A stretch of DNA of 64,000 nt from Cymbidium sinense (taxonomy: Eukaryota > Streptophyta > Magnoliopsida > Asparagales > Orchidaceae). Each line of letters begins with the position of its first letter. Positions within the stretch are counted from its first letter, which is position 1. Where the stretch lies: contig CM038217.1 in the NCBI GenBank assembly GCA_021442155.1, forward strand, positions 152,403,834 to 152,467,833, read 5' to 3'. The notes under the pieces are model-generated. The model ran no database searches, had not been told where the DNA came from, and saw nothing but the letters and a program-made list of their open reading frames with translations. The position numbers and the translations under genes were made by a program. Positions 12,740 to 25,604 of this stretch are shown one piece after another.

Positions 12740-13365
12740 ATTAATAAGTATATAGTCCGGACATCTCGAGAACACGAGGCTTTAGTTAGCCCCAAGGAGG
12801 TCATTTGATTACCTCACTTCACTTGTTAACAGTTACACGTACTTATTTGATTTTATTTACATGTGTTCTTACATTATTTGGATAGAACTTTACTCCATAT
12901 AAAGAAATGTTTCAATCAAATAAAAATGCAACCTTTGCATGACTTTCCTTCCTTTATTTATGTATACATCCATATGTTTTTAAGAAGGGAAAGTGTTTAG
13001 TCTGGACATCCAGGGATTATGAGGCTTTAAGTAGCCTAAAGGAGGTCATTTGATTACCTCACTTCCTTGGTAAACAATGGCATGTACTAGCTCACGTCTC
13101 TTATACATGTGTGTGTGTGTATTTATTTATGGAATTAGAACCCCTTTTCTTTTATCAAGGATACATGCATTCATAATTGACTAAGTGATTGAATTAGTTA
13201 GTCATGTGATTTGGAGCTTTCTTTCTTACAATTATGCATATAAATTTACATATGTTTGAATGCAAATGAGTATATAGTTTGGACATTCTAGGAATACGAT
13301 GCTTTAGTTTGCCCCAAGGAGGTCATTTGATTACCTCACTTCCCTGGTTAACAATGGCACGTACC
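12740..13365 (-). repeat. three copies of a 75-80-bp box at 245-280-bp spacing inside P2
   Basis: Copies near 12754, 12997 and 13275 (plus-strand reading) share GTCTGGACATCCxxGxAxxACGAGGC, TTTAAGTAGCCCCAAGGAGG and ATTACCTCACTTCCCTGG. Each box sits in a longer unit with AAAGCTTTxTxTCC and TACATGTGTTTGAAT phrases, so this is a short tandem array of about 260-bp units. Other U copies have one or two boxes at the same place. Confidence 0.75.
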
Positions 13366-16043
13366 TATTTAATTTCATCCCTATGTATCTTTTTATAAGA
13401 ATATAGATAGAGCTTTACACTAATATGATTAAATAATCCAATCGCATGAAATCATATAAACTCCAAATACATGTATGCAATCACCATATAAGTGTGCCAA
13501 AACATATTGCATGTATAAGTACACTTAGGATTAAATCATATGCATGTTACAGGTGATGGAAAGGAATGATTTATCATGAGTCATGTGATAGTAATTCAAT
13601 TATATTAATCTTAAGATGCCTTTCACATTGGATATAATTAATTAAAGTGAATATAAACTTTGGATTAATTAAAAAATATGTAATAAGTCATTCACTAAAG
13701 AGAACTAAATCAAACTAATGTGCTTTAGAAAGTGGCATGAGGTAGGGATGAAAGAGGGCAATCCTCTTTCTTCTCTTTATAACACTTAGTTGCAATAAAC
13801 AACTTCAACTGTAATCATATAAAATAAAAAAAAACATAAATTAAAATTCTCAAATCAATTAAACAACTTCAAGTGAAACTAACCTTTCATGTTAAATTGA
13901 ATCTTCCCACACTTAGGAAATACAACACTAATGCTTAGTTGAAACATACCGCACAATCCTTAACACACACATTAGAATTAAGTCACTGCATCTAGTCCTA
14001 AGTTAGGACATCGTACATATGCTGTATGTTTTATTTTGTGATGTATTATTTTAGACTGGATAGTAAGGTGTATATTTCATAAACTGGATGTTAGGCCGTA
14101 ATTAGCCTAATCATATTTTCTATAAAAGATTGTGCTTAAGGGGATGCTTAAAAATAAATATAAATGCTCTCTTTGTAGGTTGCTTAAACCCCTAAGCATA
14201 ATCCAAGTTAGGACAAGTGGGCTTGGTTACCCATGTGCAAGGTGCTAAATCCAAATTGTATATATAACTGCATGGGATTGTATGTGTGTTAGCTAATGCT
14301 TATTTTGTACATGTAGTTAGATTTAATTTTCTTATTTTTATTGTAATTTTGCATTAGGAATTAGAGGATTAGTGCTATGGGAGATTAAGATGAGTAGTGG
14401 CTAGAAGGCTTTGTCTTGGGAGGCCCTGTGATACCATGGAGCATAAACCAAATCAAAGAAGCAAGGAGGAAAGAAATGAAGATAATAAGAATGCAGAATA
14501 AAGACCCCCTATGACATTCATTCATTATAAATTCTAATTATTATTTTATAATTCTAGGTTGTATAAGGGGAGAGCTCGACTATCCATCTTTTCTTATTGG
14601 GATGTATGACAGCACCCGACCGCACTAACTTTTTATTCTTTTGCAATAGTTATAAAATTGATTGATGTTATGTTTAAATTGTGCATTAGAAAGGACATGC
14701 TTTTCATAGTTTATTATGATTGATGCTTTAATGTGTGGCCTAGATGCGATTAGGCTCTTAGAAAAAAATTAAATTTTCAACCCTAATTAATCACTCATAA
14801 CTAAATTTTTAAATAATTCATAACCTCACCATAAAGCCTAAGCATTAAATAAGATAATTAAAAGATTTAGCAACCCCTTAGCTGAATGGTTGAATGTTTC
14901 CTAACATGCATATCACATTATTTCACTCTTGAAAATAGGGGATTTTCATCCTTGCACAATAGGGGAATGTTTGACCTGTGAGAGCATCCCTTGTGGTGAA
15001 AAACACCCCTTCTTGCTGATTTAGCCAATAATCTACTTCGTCATTCATTTTGGCATGTAAAAAATCCTAAAGCCTTTTGTCCAAATGAATTGTCAAAATA
15101 AAAAATAAAATTTGAAAAGAATTTACATTAGACTAAGCCATTATTCATACCACTCATGCTCTAGTCTCTTAGGGAGTGGATTTAAGGACTTTAGTCTCTT
15201 TTCTAAATAAATAATTGCCCAACTATCTTGCAATTTTATAAGACCATACTACAATTTTAAATCATATGAGGAGTTAGCTGGCGGCCACTCCAAGTGGTTG
15301 TAAGCCCAATAGTCAAGTGGTTTACCCTCTCTTATGGAGGTAAACTTTATGCCCATCTTCACTTAGATTTAGGTCATGCTTTAGCTTATGCTAAAGTCCC
15401 TTTGATTTAAGATCCGAGGTTGTTGTTTCCTTTGAGCTACAAATATAAATCCTCACCTCTTAGGCATCTCTACAACTTTATGTTGGTAGATTATAAGTCC
15501 TAGTAATCTAATAAAATTCAACTTTAATAAATAAATCTCTTCACTTTCAAATATAAAATGCCGATTATATGATAGATTGGAGGAATGCTCACTAGGTTTC
15601 CTAGTATCATGAGCATTCCCTACTTCTTCTCTTTGAATTCTAAAAATAGGTCTTCTCCTTGAACTTTCTCAATTAATTTTCTAAATATATCTAATCCTTT
15701 GATATTCTAACCTTGAAATATTTGGAGATGATAAATGTCAACTTTAATCGAGAGTATTCTTAAGAAATTTCATTTTCTAAGATGTAATTAGCTATGAAGG
15801 CTTGCCTCCATAGGGAACTTTAGAACTGGGTTTAATATAAAACCTGGTTTATTCATCCATGTAAAGCAATGGAAAAATCTCTGGTATATTCAAATACCCA
15901 TCATGCCTTAGGAGTCCTTGTTAGGTGATTAGGTTAATTGATGGTGTTGTCTATATCTTTCGAGATAGTATATCATACCTCAATGTCATACCCGATCACT
16001 TCAATAAGTACTCCCTACGATTTGCGTGGTGTCCCACCATACA

Positions 16044-16361
16044 TCCAAAAATAAACACCATAATATGTTAATATTATCATTACATTTAAATTTGGTTTGA
16101 ATTGGTTAATCTATTTTAATTTAATTAACTTCTAATTTGATTGAAGTTTAATGTGATCTTTTATTTAAATTTTAATTAAGGGTTTAATTCCTTAGCTTAT
16201 TGAATTAGTTATTTGATTTGCATATTTATTTAATTTAGATGATTATTTGATTTAATTTGATCTTTTTATTTCATTTAATTAATTTGTACTTAAGTTTTAT
16301 GTTGATTTATTTATTATAATGTTGTTTAGAATTGATATTATTGTGTTTTTATTTTGAGTCA
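16044..16361. other. AT-rich spacer between two divergent U copies
   Basis: About 318 bases of TTAATT-rich sequence separate the U head on the minus strand (ending at 16043) from the U head on the plus strand (starting TGTAGACACCACG at 16362). No coding potential or recognised motif is seen. It is the centre of the large inverted repeat. Confidence 0.6.
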
Positions 16362-18018
16362 TGTAGACACCACGCAGATCTTAGGAGGTACTTATTGAAG
16401 TGATTGGGTACAACATTAAGGTATGATATACCATCTTGAAAGATGAAAATATCACTCTACAATGGACCTAATCACCTAATAAGATCTCCTATGGTAGATG
16501 GATCTTCATATATACCAGAGATCTTTCCCCTACTTTACATGGAAAAGTAAAGCAGGGTTTATTTTATATCAAGTTCTTTAGTTCTCTATGGAAGCAAGCC
16601 TCCATTGTTAATTACATCCCAAGAAATAGGAATTTCCTATGAACACTCTTAATTAAAGTACTCAATAAAAATCTCCAAAGACTTCAAGGTTAAACTATCA
16701 AAGGATTTGGTATTTTTAGAAGTCAAGTTGGAAGGTTCAATTTGGAAGACTTATTTTTGGATTCCAAAGAAAAATAAGTAGGGAGTACCCATGATACTAG
16801 GAAGCTTAGTGAGCACTCCAATCTATCATCTAGTGAGGCTTTATATGTTTGAAAGTGAGAGTTTATTTTAGTTAAAGTTGAAATTTTATTAGAATGATAG
16901 GGCTTATAGTCCATCAACACAAGATTATGAAAATACCTAAGAGGTGATGACTTATACTCATATCCCAGAGAAAATAAGTAGCCTCAGATCCTAAATTTAG
17001 GATGTTTTAGCATAAGCTAAAAGCATGACCTGAATTTAATTAAAAAATAAGGCATAGTGGTCTACCTCCACAAGAGAGGATAAGCCCATCTCGACTCTTC
17101 TAGACTTAAAACCACTTGGAGTGGCCGCCAGCTAATACCTCCTAGGCTTTAAAATCATGTAGGCTAGTCTTATGTTTATACAAGATAGTTAGGCGGTTAT
17201 TTAATTATGTGAGAAACTAGAGTCCTAAACTCACTCTTTAAGAGATTAGATCATAACTGACATGAAGACATGACTTAGGCTAAATGCACAAATTTTATAA
17301 TTTTTTATATCATTTTGTCACATTGAATTAGGAAAAATTTGGACAATTATGCCTATATGCATGATGAAATTAGACTATTGGCTAAATCAGCGGGAGGAGG
17401 TGTTCTCCACTACAAGGGATGCCCTCACAGGTCAAGCATTCCCCTATCATGCAAGAGTGGAGACCCTGCCTATTCAAGAGTGAAGCAAGATGTTATGCAT
17501 AATTGTTATCACATGCATCATTAAGTTAAGGTGTTGCTAAATCTTTCAATTATCATGATTATAACCTAAGATTTAAAATCAGGTTAGGAGTTATTTTACA
17601 ATTTAATTATGAGTTGTTTAATGGGGGTAGAAAAATTAATTTTATCCTAAAGAGCCTACCGCATCCAGTCTATATATTCAATCATAATATTTTAAGGAAC
17701 CTATAAAAATTATGTCATTTAAATTGCACAATCTAAACATAATAATCAAACATTTAGATTTTATAAAGAATATAAAAGGCAATGCACATACCCACCTAAA
17801 AAAATAAAAGAAGTTGGGTAACCGAGCTCTACCTTTGTATAACCAGAATTATAAAAGAATATTACAATTAGAATTAAAATAAATGCTATGGGGGTCTTCA
17901 TTCTTTATCTTTTCCTTCGTATATTTTGATTTGATTTTGTTGCAGGCTTCACAAGGCCTCCTAAGTCTTTACCTTATAGTCACCGCTCATCCTAAACCCC
18001 CATAGCACTAATCATAAT

Positions 18019-18037
18019 TCCTATTGAAAATTTATAT
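18019..18037. repeat. target-site duplication, LINE 1, left copy
   Basis: TCCTATTGAAAATTTATAT is repeated exactly at 21079-21097. It lies in U P2, where the uninterrupted sequence in other copies reads CCCATAGCACTAA...ATTCCTAxTG. Confidence 0.95.
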
Positions 18038-18044
18038 ACAACAA

Positions 18045-19828
18045 TAACAATAACAACAAGCCTTTATCCCACTAAGTGGGATCGCTATATGAATCCTTCA
18101 TCTCCATTATGTCCTATTATGTGTCAAAATCTCATTTAATTAAAGTATACTAAGGTCATTTTTATACATCTTAACCAAGTCATTTTAGTTCTACCTCTAC
18201 CTTTCTTAACATCAGGCAAATCGAATGTATCTACTCTCTGTAGGGTCATTGAATAACTTTATGTGGCCAAATCTAAGGTGACTCTCTCTAATCTTATGCC
18301 GGGAGCTACTCCAAATTTTTCAGAACATACTCATTTCACATTTTATCTCTAAGAGTAAAATACTCATCCACTAAGTCCTCATCTCATAACACTTAACTTA
18401 GTCTTATGCTTCTCATTTATTGGCCAACATTCTGCACCATAAGTCATTGCAGGTCTTACCACCATCTTAAAAAATTTTCTCTTAAGTTGAAGTGAAACTT
18501 TTCTATCACACAATAACCCAGATGCATTCCTCCACTTCAACCATTCAACCTGAATTCTACTAATAACATCTCCATCTATTTCACCATCATTTTGAACAAT
18601 AGAGCCTAAATATTTGAATCTCTCACTCTTATTAATAACTTATTCACTAATGTCTTACCACTAAAACTTCTACATAAAATTACACTCTATATATTCAATT
18701 TTAGATCTACTTAATGAAAACCTTTAGACTCTAATGTTGACCTCCATAATTCAAGTTTTGGACTCCTCTAGTCTTATCAACAAGAAGAATGTCATCGACA
18801 AAAGCATACACCATGGTACATCTTCTAAATGCCTAAGAACATCCATAACTAAAGCAAAAAAGATAAGGGCTTAAAATTGATCCTTGATGTAATCCAATTG
18901 AAATGGGAAAATATTTTGTCAATCCTCCTTATGTTTGGACACAAGTAACAACTCTAGTATACATATCCTAAATGACTTGAATATAACCAATATTAATTTC
19001 TTTCTATTCTAGAACTCTCCAAAGAACATCTCTTGAAACTTTATCATAAGCTTTCTCTAAATCAATAAATATCATATGTAAATCCTCCTTACGTTCTCTA
19101 TACTTCTCCATCAAACCTCTTAACAAATGTACAGCATCCATAGTAAATCTACCTGGCATGAAACCAAACTAATTGTGAGAAACTTTTATATCACATCATA
19201 ACCTATGCTCAATTACTCTCTCCCATAATTTTATTGTATGACACATTAACTTAATTCCTCTATAATTTGCACACTCTTGTGCATCACCTTTATTCTTAAA
19301 TATAGGAACCAACAAACTCTTTCTCATCATCGACATCTTTTAGTCTTTAAAATAATATTAAAATATTTGTAAGCCAAGAAATTCCTTGATCTCCTAAACA
19401 TTTCCATACTTCTATTGGAATATCATCAGGTCCTCTTGCTTTTCACATTTTATTTTCTTTAAAGCTTCTCTAACAGTTACTAATCTGATGATAAAATAAA
19501 ATTCTCTATTTTTCTTTAGGGTATTAAAGTTGCTAAAATCAATTGTATATTCAGATCCTTCATTGAAAAGTTTATCAAAATATCTCATCCATCTATTTTC
19601 AATATCCTTTTCTAAGAAAAACACTTTATTATCTTCATCCTTAATACACCTCACTTGAACTAGGTCTTTACTTCTCCTGTCTCTTTGGTTGGCTAACTTA
19701 TACATACATCTTTCACCTTCTTTGGTATCTAATCTATTGTATAAATCACTAAAAGCTAAATTTTTTACATCATATATTGCTTTCTTAGAATCTCTACAAG
19801 ACACTTTATATCTTTTCCAATTCTCCAA
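18045..19828 (-). pseudogene. reverse-transcriptase and C-terminal part of RTE ORF (LINE 1)
   Basis: The first segment on the minus strand (19828-19412) is the linker between endonuclease and RT, with DLYNRLDTKEGERCMYKLA and KDEDNKVFFLEKDIENRW. RT blocks follow in broken frames: NYRGIKLMCHTIKLWERVIE near 19200, FGFMPGRFTMDAVHLLRGL near 19140, DLHMIFIDLEKAYDKVSRD near 19050, GLHQGSILSPYLF near 18860 and the catalytic box AFVDDILLVD near 18790 (the usual A/C-D-D preceded by F is changed to FVDD). The C-terminal domain (GDVISRIQVEWLKWRNASG, then MVVRPAMTYGAECWPI) ends close to the tail. Stops and frameshifts make it non-functional. The enzyme would copy the LINE RNA at a nicked chromosomal site. 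Confidence 0.9.
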
Positions 19829-20139
19829 GTTTTTACATCCAAACTAAATTTTATAACAATGCTTCTTATTTTTTATCTTTTCTTGCACACTCTGACTCCA
19901 CCACCAACTATTTTTATTAAAAGAAGCTTTTCCTTTTGATTCTCCAAGCACATTTTTAGCAACTTGCTTAATTTCTCTTGTTACTTTTTCCCACATGATA
20001 TTAGCTTCTTTATGAAATCCCAAATTCTAAGCTCTTGTAGCTTGCTCTTAAAATTATTTTTATTTATATTCTTTAAGTGTCCCCATATAATCCTAGGATA
20101 ATAATTTGTTTTATTTTTCCTCTCACAATCTTTCATCTT

Positions 20140-20877
20140 AAAATTTAAAACTAACAATCGATGTTGGGTATTTAAATTTTCACTTGGAATGACCTTACAA
20201 TCTTTACAATCTAAACGATCTATTTTTCTCATTAGAAAATAATCAATCTATGTTTTACTAGATCTATTTTTATAAGTAATAATATGTTCATCTCTTTTCT
20301 TAAATAAAGTATTAGCAACTACAAAATCATAAGCTAAGGCAAAATCTAATAAAGTCCTACCTTCTTCATTAGTCACTCCAAATCCATAACCACCATGAAC
20401 ACTTTTAAAATCTTCTACCACTCTACCAACATGTCCATTTAAATCTCCTCCAATAAATACTTTTTCTTCAAGAGGTATCTTTTGTATTAATCCCTCTAAT
20501 TCATTCCAAAATTTTTCTTTTGAGCTTACATCCAAACCTACATGAGGAGCATAAACACTTATAACATTGATAATCTTAGTATCAATAATAATCTTTAAAG
20601 CTATAATTCTATCTCCACATCTATTAATATTTATGACATTATCCTTCAAACTTTTATCTATAATCACACCTACACCATTTCTAGTTCGACTTCTACCTGA
20701 ATACCAAAGTTTAAAACCTAAACTATCAATCTCCTTGGCCTTCTCTCCAACCCATTTAGTTTCTTGAACACATAAAATATTTATTTTTCTATGAACCATA
20801 ATATCTATTAATTCTATTAATTTACTTGTAAGAGTACCTATATCCCAAGATCCTAACCTAATTCTAGTTTCATGAAC
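20140..20877 (-). pseudogene. APE-type endonuclease domain of RTE ORF (LINE 1)
   Basis: Reading starts after a TGA at about 20878 with KLVHETRIRLGSWDIGTLT. It continues through LCVQETKWVGEKAKE (catalytic Glu in QETKW), NGVGVIIDKSLK, VISVYAPHVGL, GGDLNGHVGR (metal-binding Asp/Asn) and the GYGFGVTNEEG block. A stop near 20248 precedes IDYFLMRKIDRLDCKDCKV and NTQHRLLVLNF (catalytic His). These are the conserved motifs of the exonuclease/endonuclease/phosphatase fold of RTE LINEs, which nicks target DNA to prime reverse transcription. The 183-residue frame 20799-20248 is the longest uninterrupted element ORF in the window. One stop arises where other RTE copies read CGA, consistent with methyl-cytosine decay. 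Confidence 0.9.
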
Positions 20878-21078
20878 TAACTTCTTTGCTCACATCCATC
20901 CATAATGTGGGAACCCTTGCTTATTTAACACTGGGCATCGATCGACATGCACATTTTTCCTTCAAGCCATCTGACAGCGCTTTTGGGATGCTATAGCATT
21001 AACATAATGATTTAAAGGATTCATGTCATGATTATTTCGACAAGTTTTACGCTTGCTGTCGACTACCTATCGCAACCC

Positions 21079-21097
21079 TCCTATTGAAAATTTATAT
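21079..21097. repeat. target-site duplication, LINE 1, right copy
   Basis: Exact 19-base match to 18019-18037, directly after the CGCAACCC 5' end of the LINE. Confidence 0.95.
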
Positions 21098-22049
21098 GTA
21101 TGAAAAAATAAAATCTAACCATACCTGCAAGACATATATTAATTAAATAACCATACAAATCAAGCAATTATATTCTATAAATTTTAACTTAGCACCCTAC
21201 ACATGGGTAACCAAGCCCACATGTTCTAATGTGGATTATACAAAGGGGAATAAGCAACCTATAAGAAAAAGCATTTATATTTATTTTAGTGGCCCTTTAG
21301 CATAATCCCTTATATAAAATATCATTACGATAATAACGGCCTAACATCTAGTCTACGCATAGATAATCCTAACATCTAGTCTAAAACATTGCCTCACAAA
21401 ACAAAACACAACACCATAGCATACATCATCCTAACTTAGTGCTACAAGTGATGACATAGTGTACTAATATGTGTGCTAAGGCTTAGTGTGGTATGCTTTA
21501 ACTAGCTTTTAGAATTATGATTATCTAAGGTTTGGAATTATTTAAGTTAAACATTAGGGGAGGTTTCAGTTCAAGTTATTAAAAGGATTGGTGGATTTTA
21601 ATTTGTATATATTTTTGTTTCAATTAATATTTACTTAGCATCTAATTATTATAAAGAGAAGAAAGAGGTCTGACCACATTCATCCATATCCTAAGTTATT
21701 TTCTAAAGGCATATTATTATGGTTTTTTGGTTTCTTTTAGTGAACAATTTATTAAACATTTTTATTAATCTTAAGTTTAGGTTAATCTTGAAGAATCCTA
21801 TTCAAACGTGAAAGACATCTTAAGATTAATGAGATTGAATTACTATCATATGGATAATGTTGCACAATTCCTTCTCATCATCAATAGCATGCGTATGATT
21901 TTGAACTTAATATACCTATACATGCAAAGTACTTTTGGCACACTTGAATGATTGTTAATTATATTTTGGTAGAAAAGAGGGATTTCATTCCTTAGTTAAG
22001 TATCAATACAATGTATTAGAGATTTAAGCAAGTATGTGTCATTATTAAA

Positions 22050-22375
22050 CCAGGAAAGTGAGGTAATCTAAGACCTCCTTGGGGCTACTTAAAGCCTCGT
22101 ATTCCTAGGATGTCCAGACTATATACTTACTATCTAAAACACATATGAGTGTATACATAAGCATAAGAATAAAAATCATACAAAAAGGTTACATATTAGC
22201 AAATTATTTTCTCATGTAAAGTAAAGCTTTATACAAATTCTAATGCATGCATACATATGAATGAAATTAAGCAAGTATGTTCATTGTTAAATAAGGAAAG
22301 TAAGGTAATCTAAGACCTCCTTGGGGCTACTTAAAGTCTCGTGTTCTCGAGATGTCCAGACTATATACTTGCTAA
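22050..22375 (+). repeat. two P2 boxes in the outer U copy
   Basis: Near 22050 and 22293: GGAAAGTGAGGTAATCTAAG, ACCTCCTTGGGGCTACTT, AAAGCCTCGT and GATGTCCAGACTATATACTT. The copies are about 243 bases apart and nearly identical to each other, closer to each other than to the boxes in other U copies. Confidence 0.8.
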
Positions 22376-23841
22376 TATTCAAACACATGAAAACATATAT
22401 ATATGAATTATGAAAATAGAACAATGCTTTAACATAACAATAAGCAAATGTAAATCACATAGAATATTCATAGCCAACATCACTTTAAATTTTCATTATC
22501 AATTTATAATTTGAAAAATAATTTTGGATTTATTAGTCATACTACCTTCACCATATAATAAGATTAATCCAACACATGCAACTTATACATATATAACCAT
22601 ATTCATTTGATTCTTTTTATTTGAAATCATGAATACAAGGTACAAGTAGCATATAAATTTATAATAGTTGAAAATGAATACTTAAACATTGTCACATGAT
22701 ACATTCAATAACATTACTTCCTAAGGATAATCAAGTTAAATAAAACCATTTAGGATCAACCAAAGTTGTTATGAAATTTGATTTTGGAGTTGAATTATTA
22801 AGCTTAAAGAGGAGAAATAGTATTTTTCTATTTTACCCCATCCCATGTTAGTGACTTAATGTATTCAAGGAATAATAATTAAATGAATTTTATGGATTGA
22901 TTAAGTTCAAATCATTAAGAAATTAATTTAATTTTCTTTTCTAATGTCTCTTTAATTTAATTAACCATTTAAACATGAGCCTCTAATGATATGCCAATAA
23001 GAAATTAAAATTTGCAATGCACTTAACAAGACCTAATGCACTTATATGGTTTAGCCACACCCATAAGTTAACTATATGTTCCTTAAGGTTTTTTATATTA
23101 TTAAACACATAAAGAGGAACCCATGAATTCAATTTGAATTATCTAAAATAATTATCATTTTAATTTAATTTATTTTAGCTATTAAATAACTTAATTAATC
23201 TTTAATTAATACATGCATTAATTAACCCTCCTATTGAAATGTAATTAGGAAAAAAACTATGAAAGAGGTCCTAATTATTTTTCTTCATCATTCCACTATT
23301 AATAGTGGTTAATCATCAATAATTATTTAAATTTTTATTATTTATCATTTTTAATAATTATTAATTTGATTAAAGAGGGTAATTAAGATTAAAATTTTAA
23401 ATTCTCCAAATTACATAGCCAATAAATCCTAAGAAAATTATGGGAGGTAGAGGACATCCCGTGGGATCAACCTATCTAATATGAGATCAATTGGCCAAGT
23501 AATTAAGCTTTAATTAAGGTAATTAGCCTAAACTTCAAATCCTAATTAAGCACAATTCATTAAACAAACCTTAGGGATTTTAATTTTATTATTTTTTTCT
23601 CTGTTTACCCTTTCCAAAATGGGGTTGCACATATTTTTTGGATTTGTTTATAATTAGTTATGAATTTTTAAAAGTTCTAGCTAATTAATTGCATTTTAAT
23701 CATCTAATTAATCACCTAAACTGTCGGTGCCACACGGGAGCTGACGTGGCGGTTCTTTCCACATGGCACCATAAGATAGGTTATTTAAAACGTCCCCCAT
23801 GGCAGTTGAATCAGTGGCAGCAGACCCAGTTTCATCCCCGT

Positions 23842-24235
23842 CATCCGATCTCAAATCGGATGATAGAGATTAATCTCATGGTTCCTATTTAATTAAATCA
23901 AAAAATCTAATGGATTAAATCAGGGTCATCTATTATAATCACTCGGAATGGACGATCAATGATCCGTCATCCCTCGAGCACCAGAAGACGAACACCGTCC
24001 TCCTTTCATCGCTTGATCTGAGCTCACCAAAGCTCATGGGGTGTCAAGATCGACTCCAAAATGTGTGAGGAGAAGATCTAGGAGGATCTTATGATGGAAA
24101 TTACATGCAATCACACTTTTCTTCACAAAAGCCCAACACCTTGGGGATTTTTACTATTTTCTAAAGTTTTACCTCACCAGAGCTAGAGACCGGCAGTCCG
24201 TCTATTGAGGTAGCTTCATCTTGAAGAGATGAAAC
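23842..24235 (+). other. three conserved hairpins of U P1, outer copy
   Basis: H1: CATCCGAT (23842-23849) pairs with ATCGGATG (23855-23862). H2 is reduced to TGAGCT (24019-24024) and AGCTCA (24031-24036). H3: GCTTCATCT (24213-24221) pairs with AGATGAAAC (24227-24235) with one mismatch. Starts are 177 and 194 bases apart, as in the other copies. Confidence 0.65.
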
Positions 24236-25598
24236 CTTATTGAGAAGAACTCGAGCTACCTTCCTGCCGATGCCTCTATGGACCAAGTGTCACCGCTAAG
24301 CTCACCGGAGTTGGCCTTGGAGTGCCTTCTTGTGATCAAATCGATTGAGTATCAATTCATTTTGACTCATCGGAGCTTGGGGTAGGTGTGAGAAGAGTTA
24401 ATTTGAGTTTGGTGGAGTTTATGTGAGGTTCGTTGGATGGGGCTCTTAGTTTTGAACGAGAGTTGGTCTCACCAGCGATGGAGAGCATGAAGGAATCGAG
24501 AAAAGCTCTGTGACTTCCTGGAATAATCTAAGGAAGCTCTACATAAATTTTGAATGGATGAGGGGGAGTATACTCTCCTCCGTAAGTGACAAATGGTTGA
24601 GATTGGCTCATCCTTTGGCAGTCGTCTAGCCAGGGTAACTGGTCAGAGATGGTAGTGGACTATTGAGGTGGAGGAGCTTGAGAGGCTAAGGTAGTGGCAT
24701 GGGCTGGCATGGGGTGTACCTCCTCCTCCAAGTGAACTAATGATGGGCTAAGGGTAAGCTCACCCTCTCATGACCCAAGGTTGAACCCAACAACCTTCGG
24801 TCATGTTGGGTCAATGGTCCTAGTGTCTAAAATGAGCTAAGGGTGGTTGATATGGCTTGGGTAGTAATAGGGATTTTATCCTATTTGGGTGGGTTGGTTC
24901 ATGGGTTTTGACCCAAATTGGGTTCACCATGGGTTGGGTCCACTTGGGCTGACCCATGGTGACCCAAGGATGATTCATGCCAAGTTTGGCTGGGTTTGGG
25001 CTTGGTTTAAATGGGTTTGGCTCAAATATGGGTCAAATTGGGTTCACTTGAGCTAAGTTGAATAATTGGTCAAATTAGGTCAAACCAAGGATTTGGGTGT
25101 GTTTAAATGGTAATTTGGGGTGTAGTGGTTCCATCAGTTTAGTTTAATTTGAAGTGAATTTGATTTTGGCTTGTATGAGTTCATTTGGGCAAATGGGTTA
25201 AGTTGACCAATTTGGAAAAATTAGTCAAATTGGCTTGGGTAGAGGGTTGGTTTAAGTACAATTAATCTTTTGAGAATGATTATAAGAGCTTGTTTGAATT
25301 AATTTAGATTTGAGAATGATTTAGTTCAATTTGACCCTTTAGGTCAAATTGGGCTAAGTGGGTCAATTGGGTTGGTTTCATCAAATTAGGTTCAATTAAA
25401 TGTTGGATCATGTTCAATAATCAATTAATGATTGATTAGATGTATTGATTTCAATCAATTTGATTTAGGATTTAATTTGACTCAATTTGACCATTTAGGT
25501 CAACTTGGGTCACGAGGCCAAATTGGCTTGTTTAGGATCAATTGGTGGTTGAGTCATGTTCAATATTTAATTTATGATTTGTGATGTTTGTTTTTAAT

Positions 25599-25604
25599 TA
25601 TATG
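25599..25604. repeat. candidate target-site duplication, nested U copy, left
   Basis: TATATG directly before the TGTATGG head at 25605; the same six bases follow the CA end at 34754-34759. The site is AT-rich, so chance cannot be excluded. Confidence 0.5.

Larger units (their letters stand above)
6665..16043 (-). repeat. U-family copy E, minus orientation, interrupted by an LTR
   Basis: On the minus strand it reads from the U head at 16043 (TGTATGGTGGGACACCACG) through P2 (about 16043-11530) into P1 (about 11525-6665). The P1 leader is split by a copia-type LTR at 8746-11247. P1 lacks its last roughly 750 bases: the sequence abuts the end of copy A at 6664/6665, entering at CTACAATCATCAAGCC, which occurs 750 bases inside the fragment at 51839. 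The hairpins are decayed here (only the GATCGGA-type and GAGCTCGGATC arms remain). The frame at 7456-7713 is a translation of the GGTCAA-rich stretch. Confidence 0.75.
18038..21078 (-). mobile_element. RTE-clade LINE 1, about 3.04 kb, decayed
   Basis: A non-LTR retrotransposon inserted on the minus strand. The 3' end (low coordinates) is the plant RTE signature: a TTG/TTA triplet tail, seen on the plus strand as ACAACAATAACAATAACAAC, followed by AAGCCTTTATCCCACTAAGT. The 5' end is at 21078. Endonuclease, linker and reverse-transcriptase segments occur in the usual order but with many stops and frame changes. A perfect 19-bp duplication flanks it. Compared with LINE 2 it lacks about 45 bases at the 5' end, so it is slightly 5'-truncated. 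It interrupts the P2 part of the outer U copy, so it is younger than that copy. Confidence 0.95.

Noticed and set aside
20567..20767. 66-codon plus-strand frame
   Set aside because: Antisense to the well-supported LINE 1 endonuclease domain.
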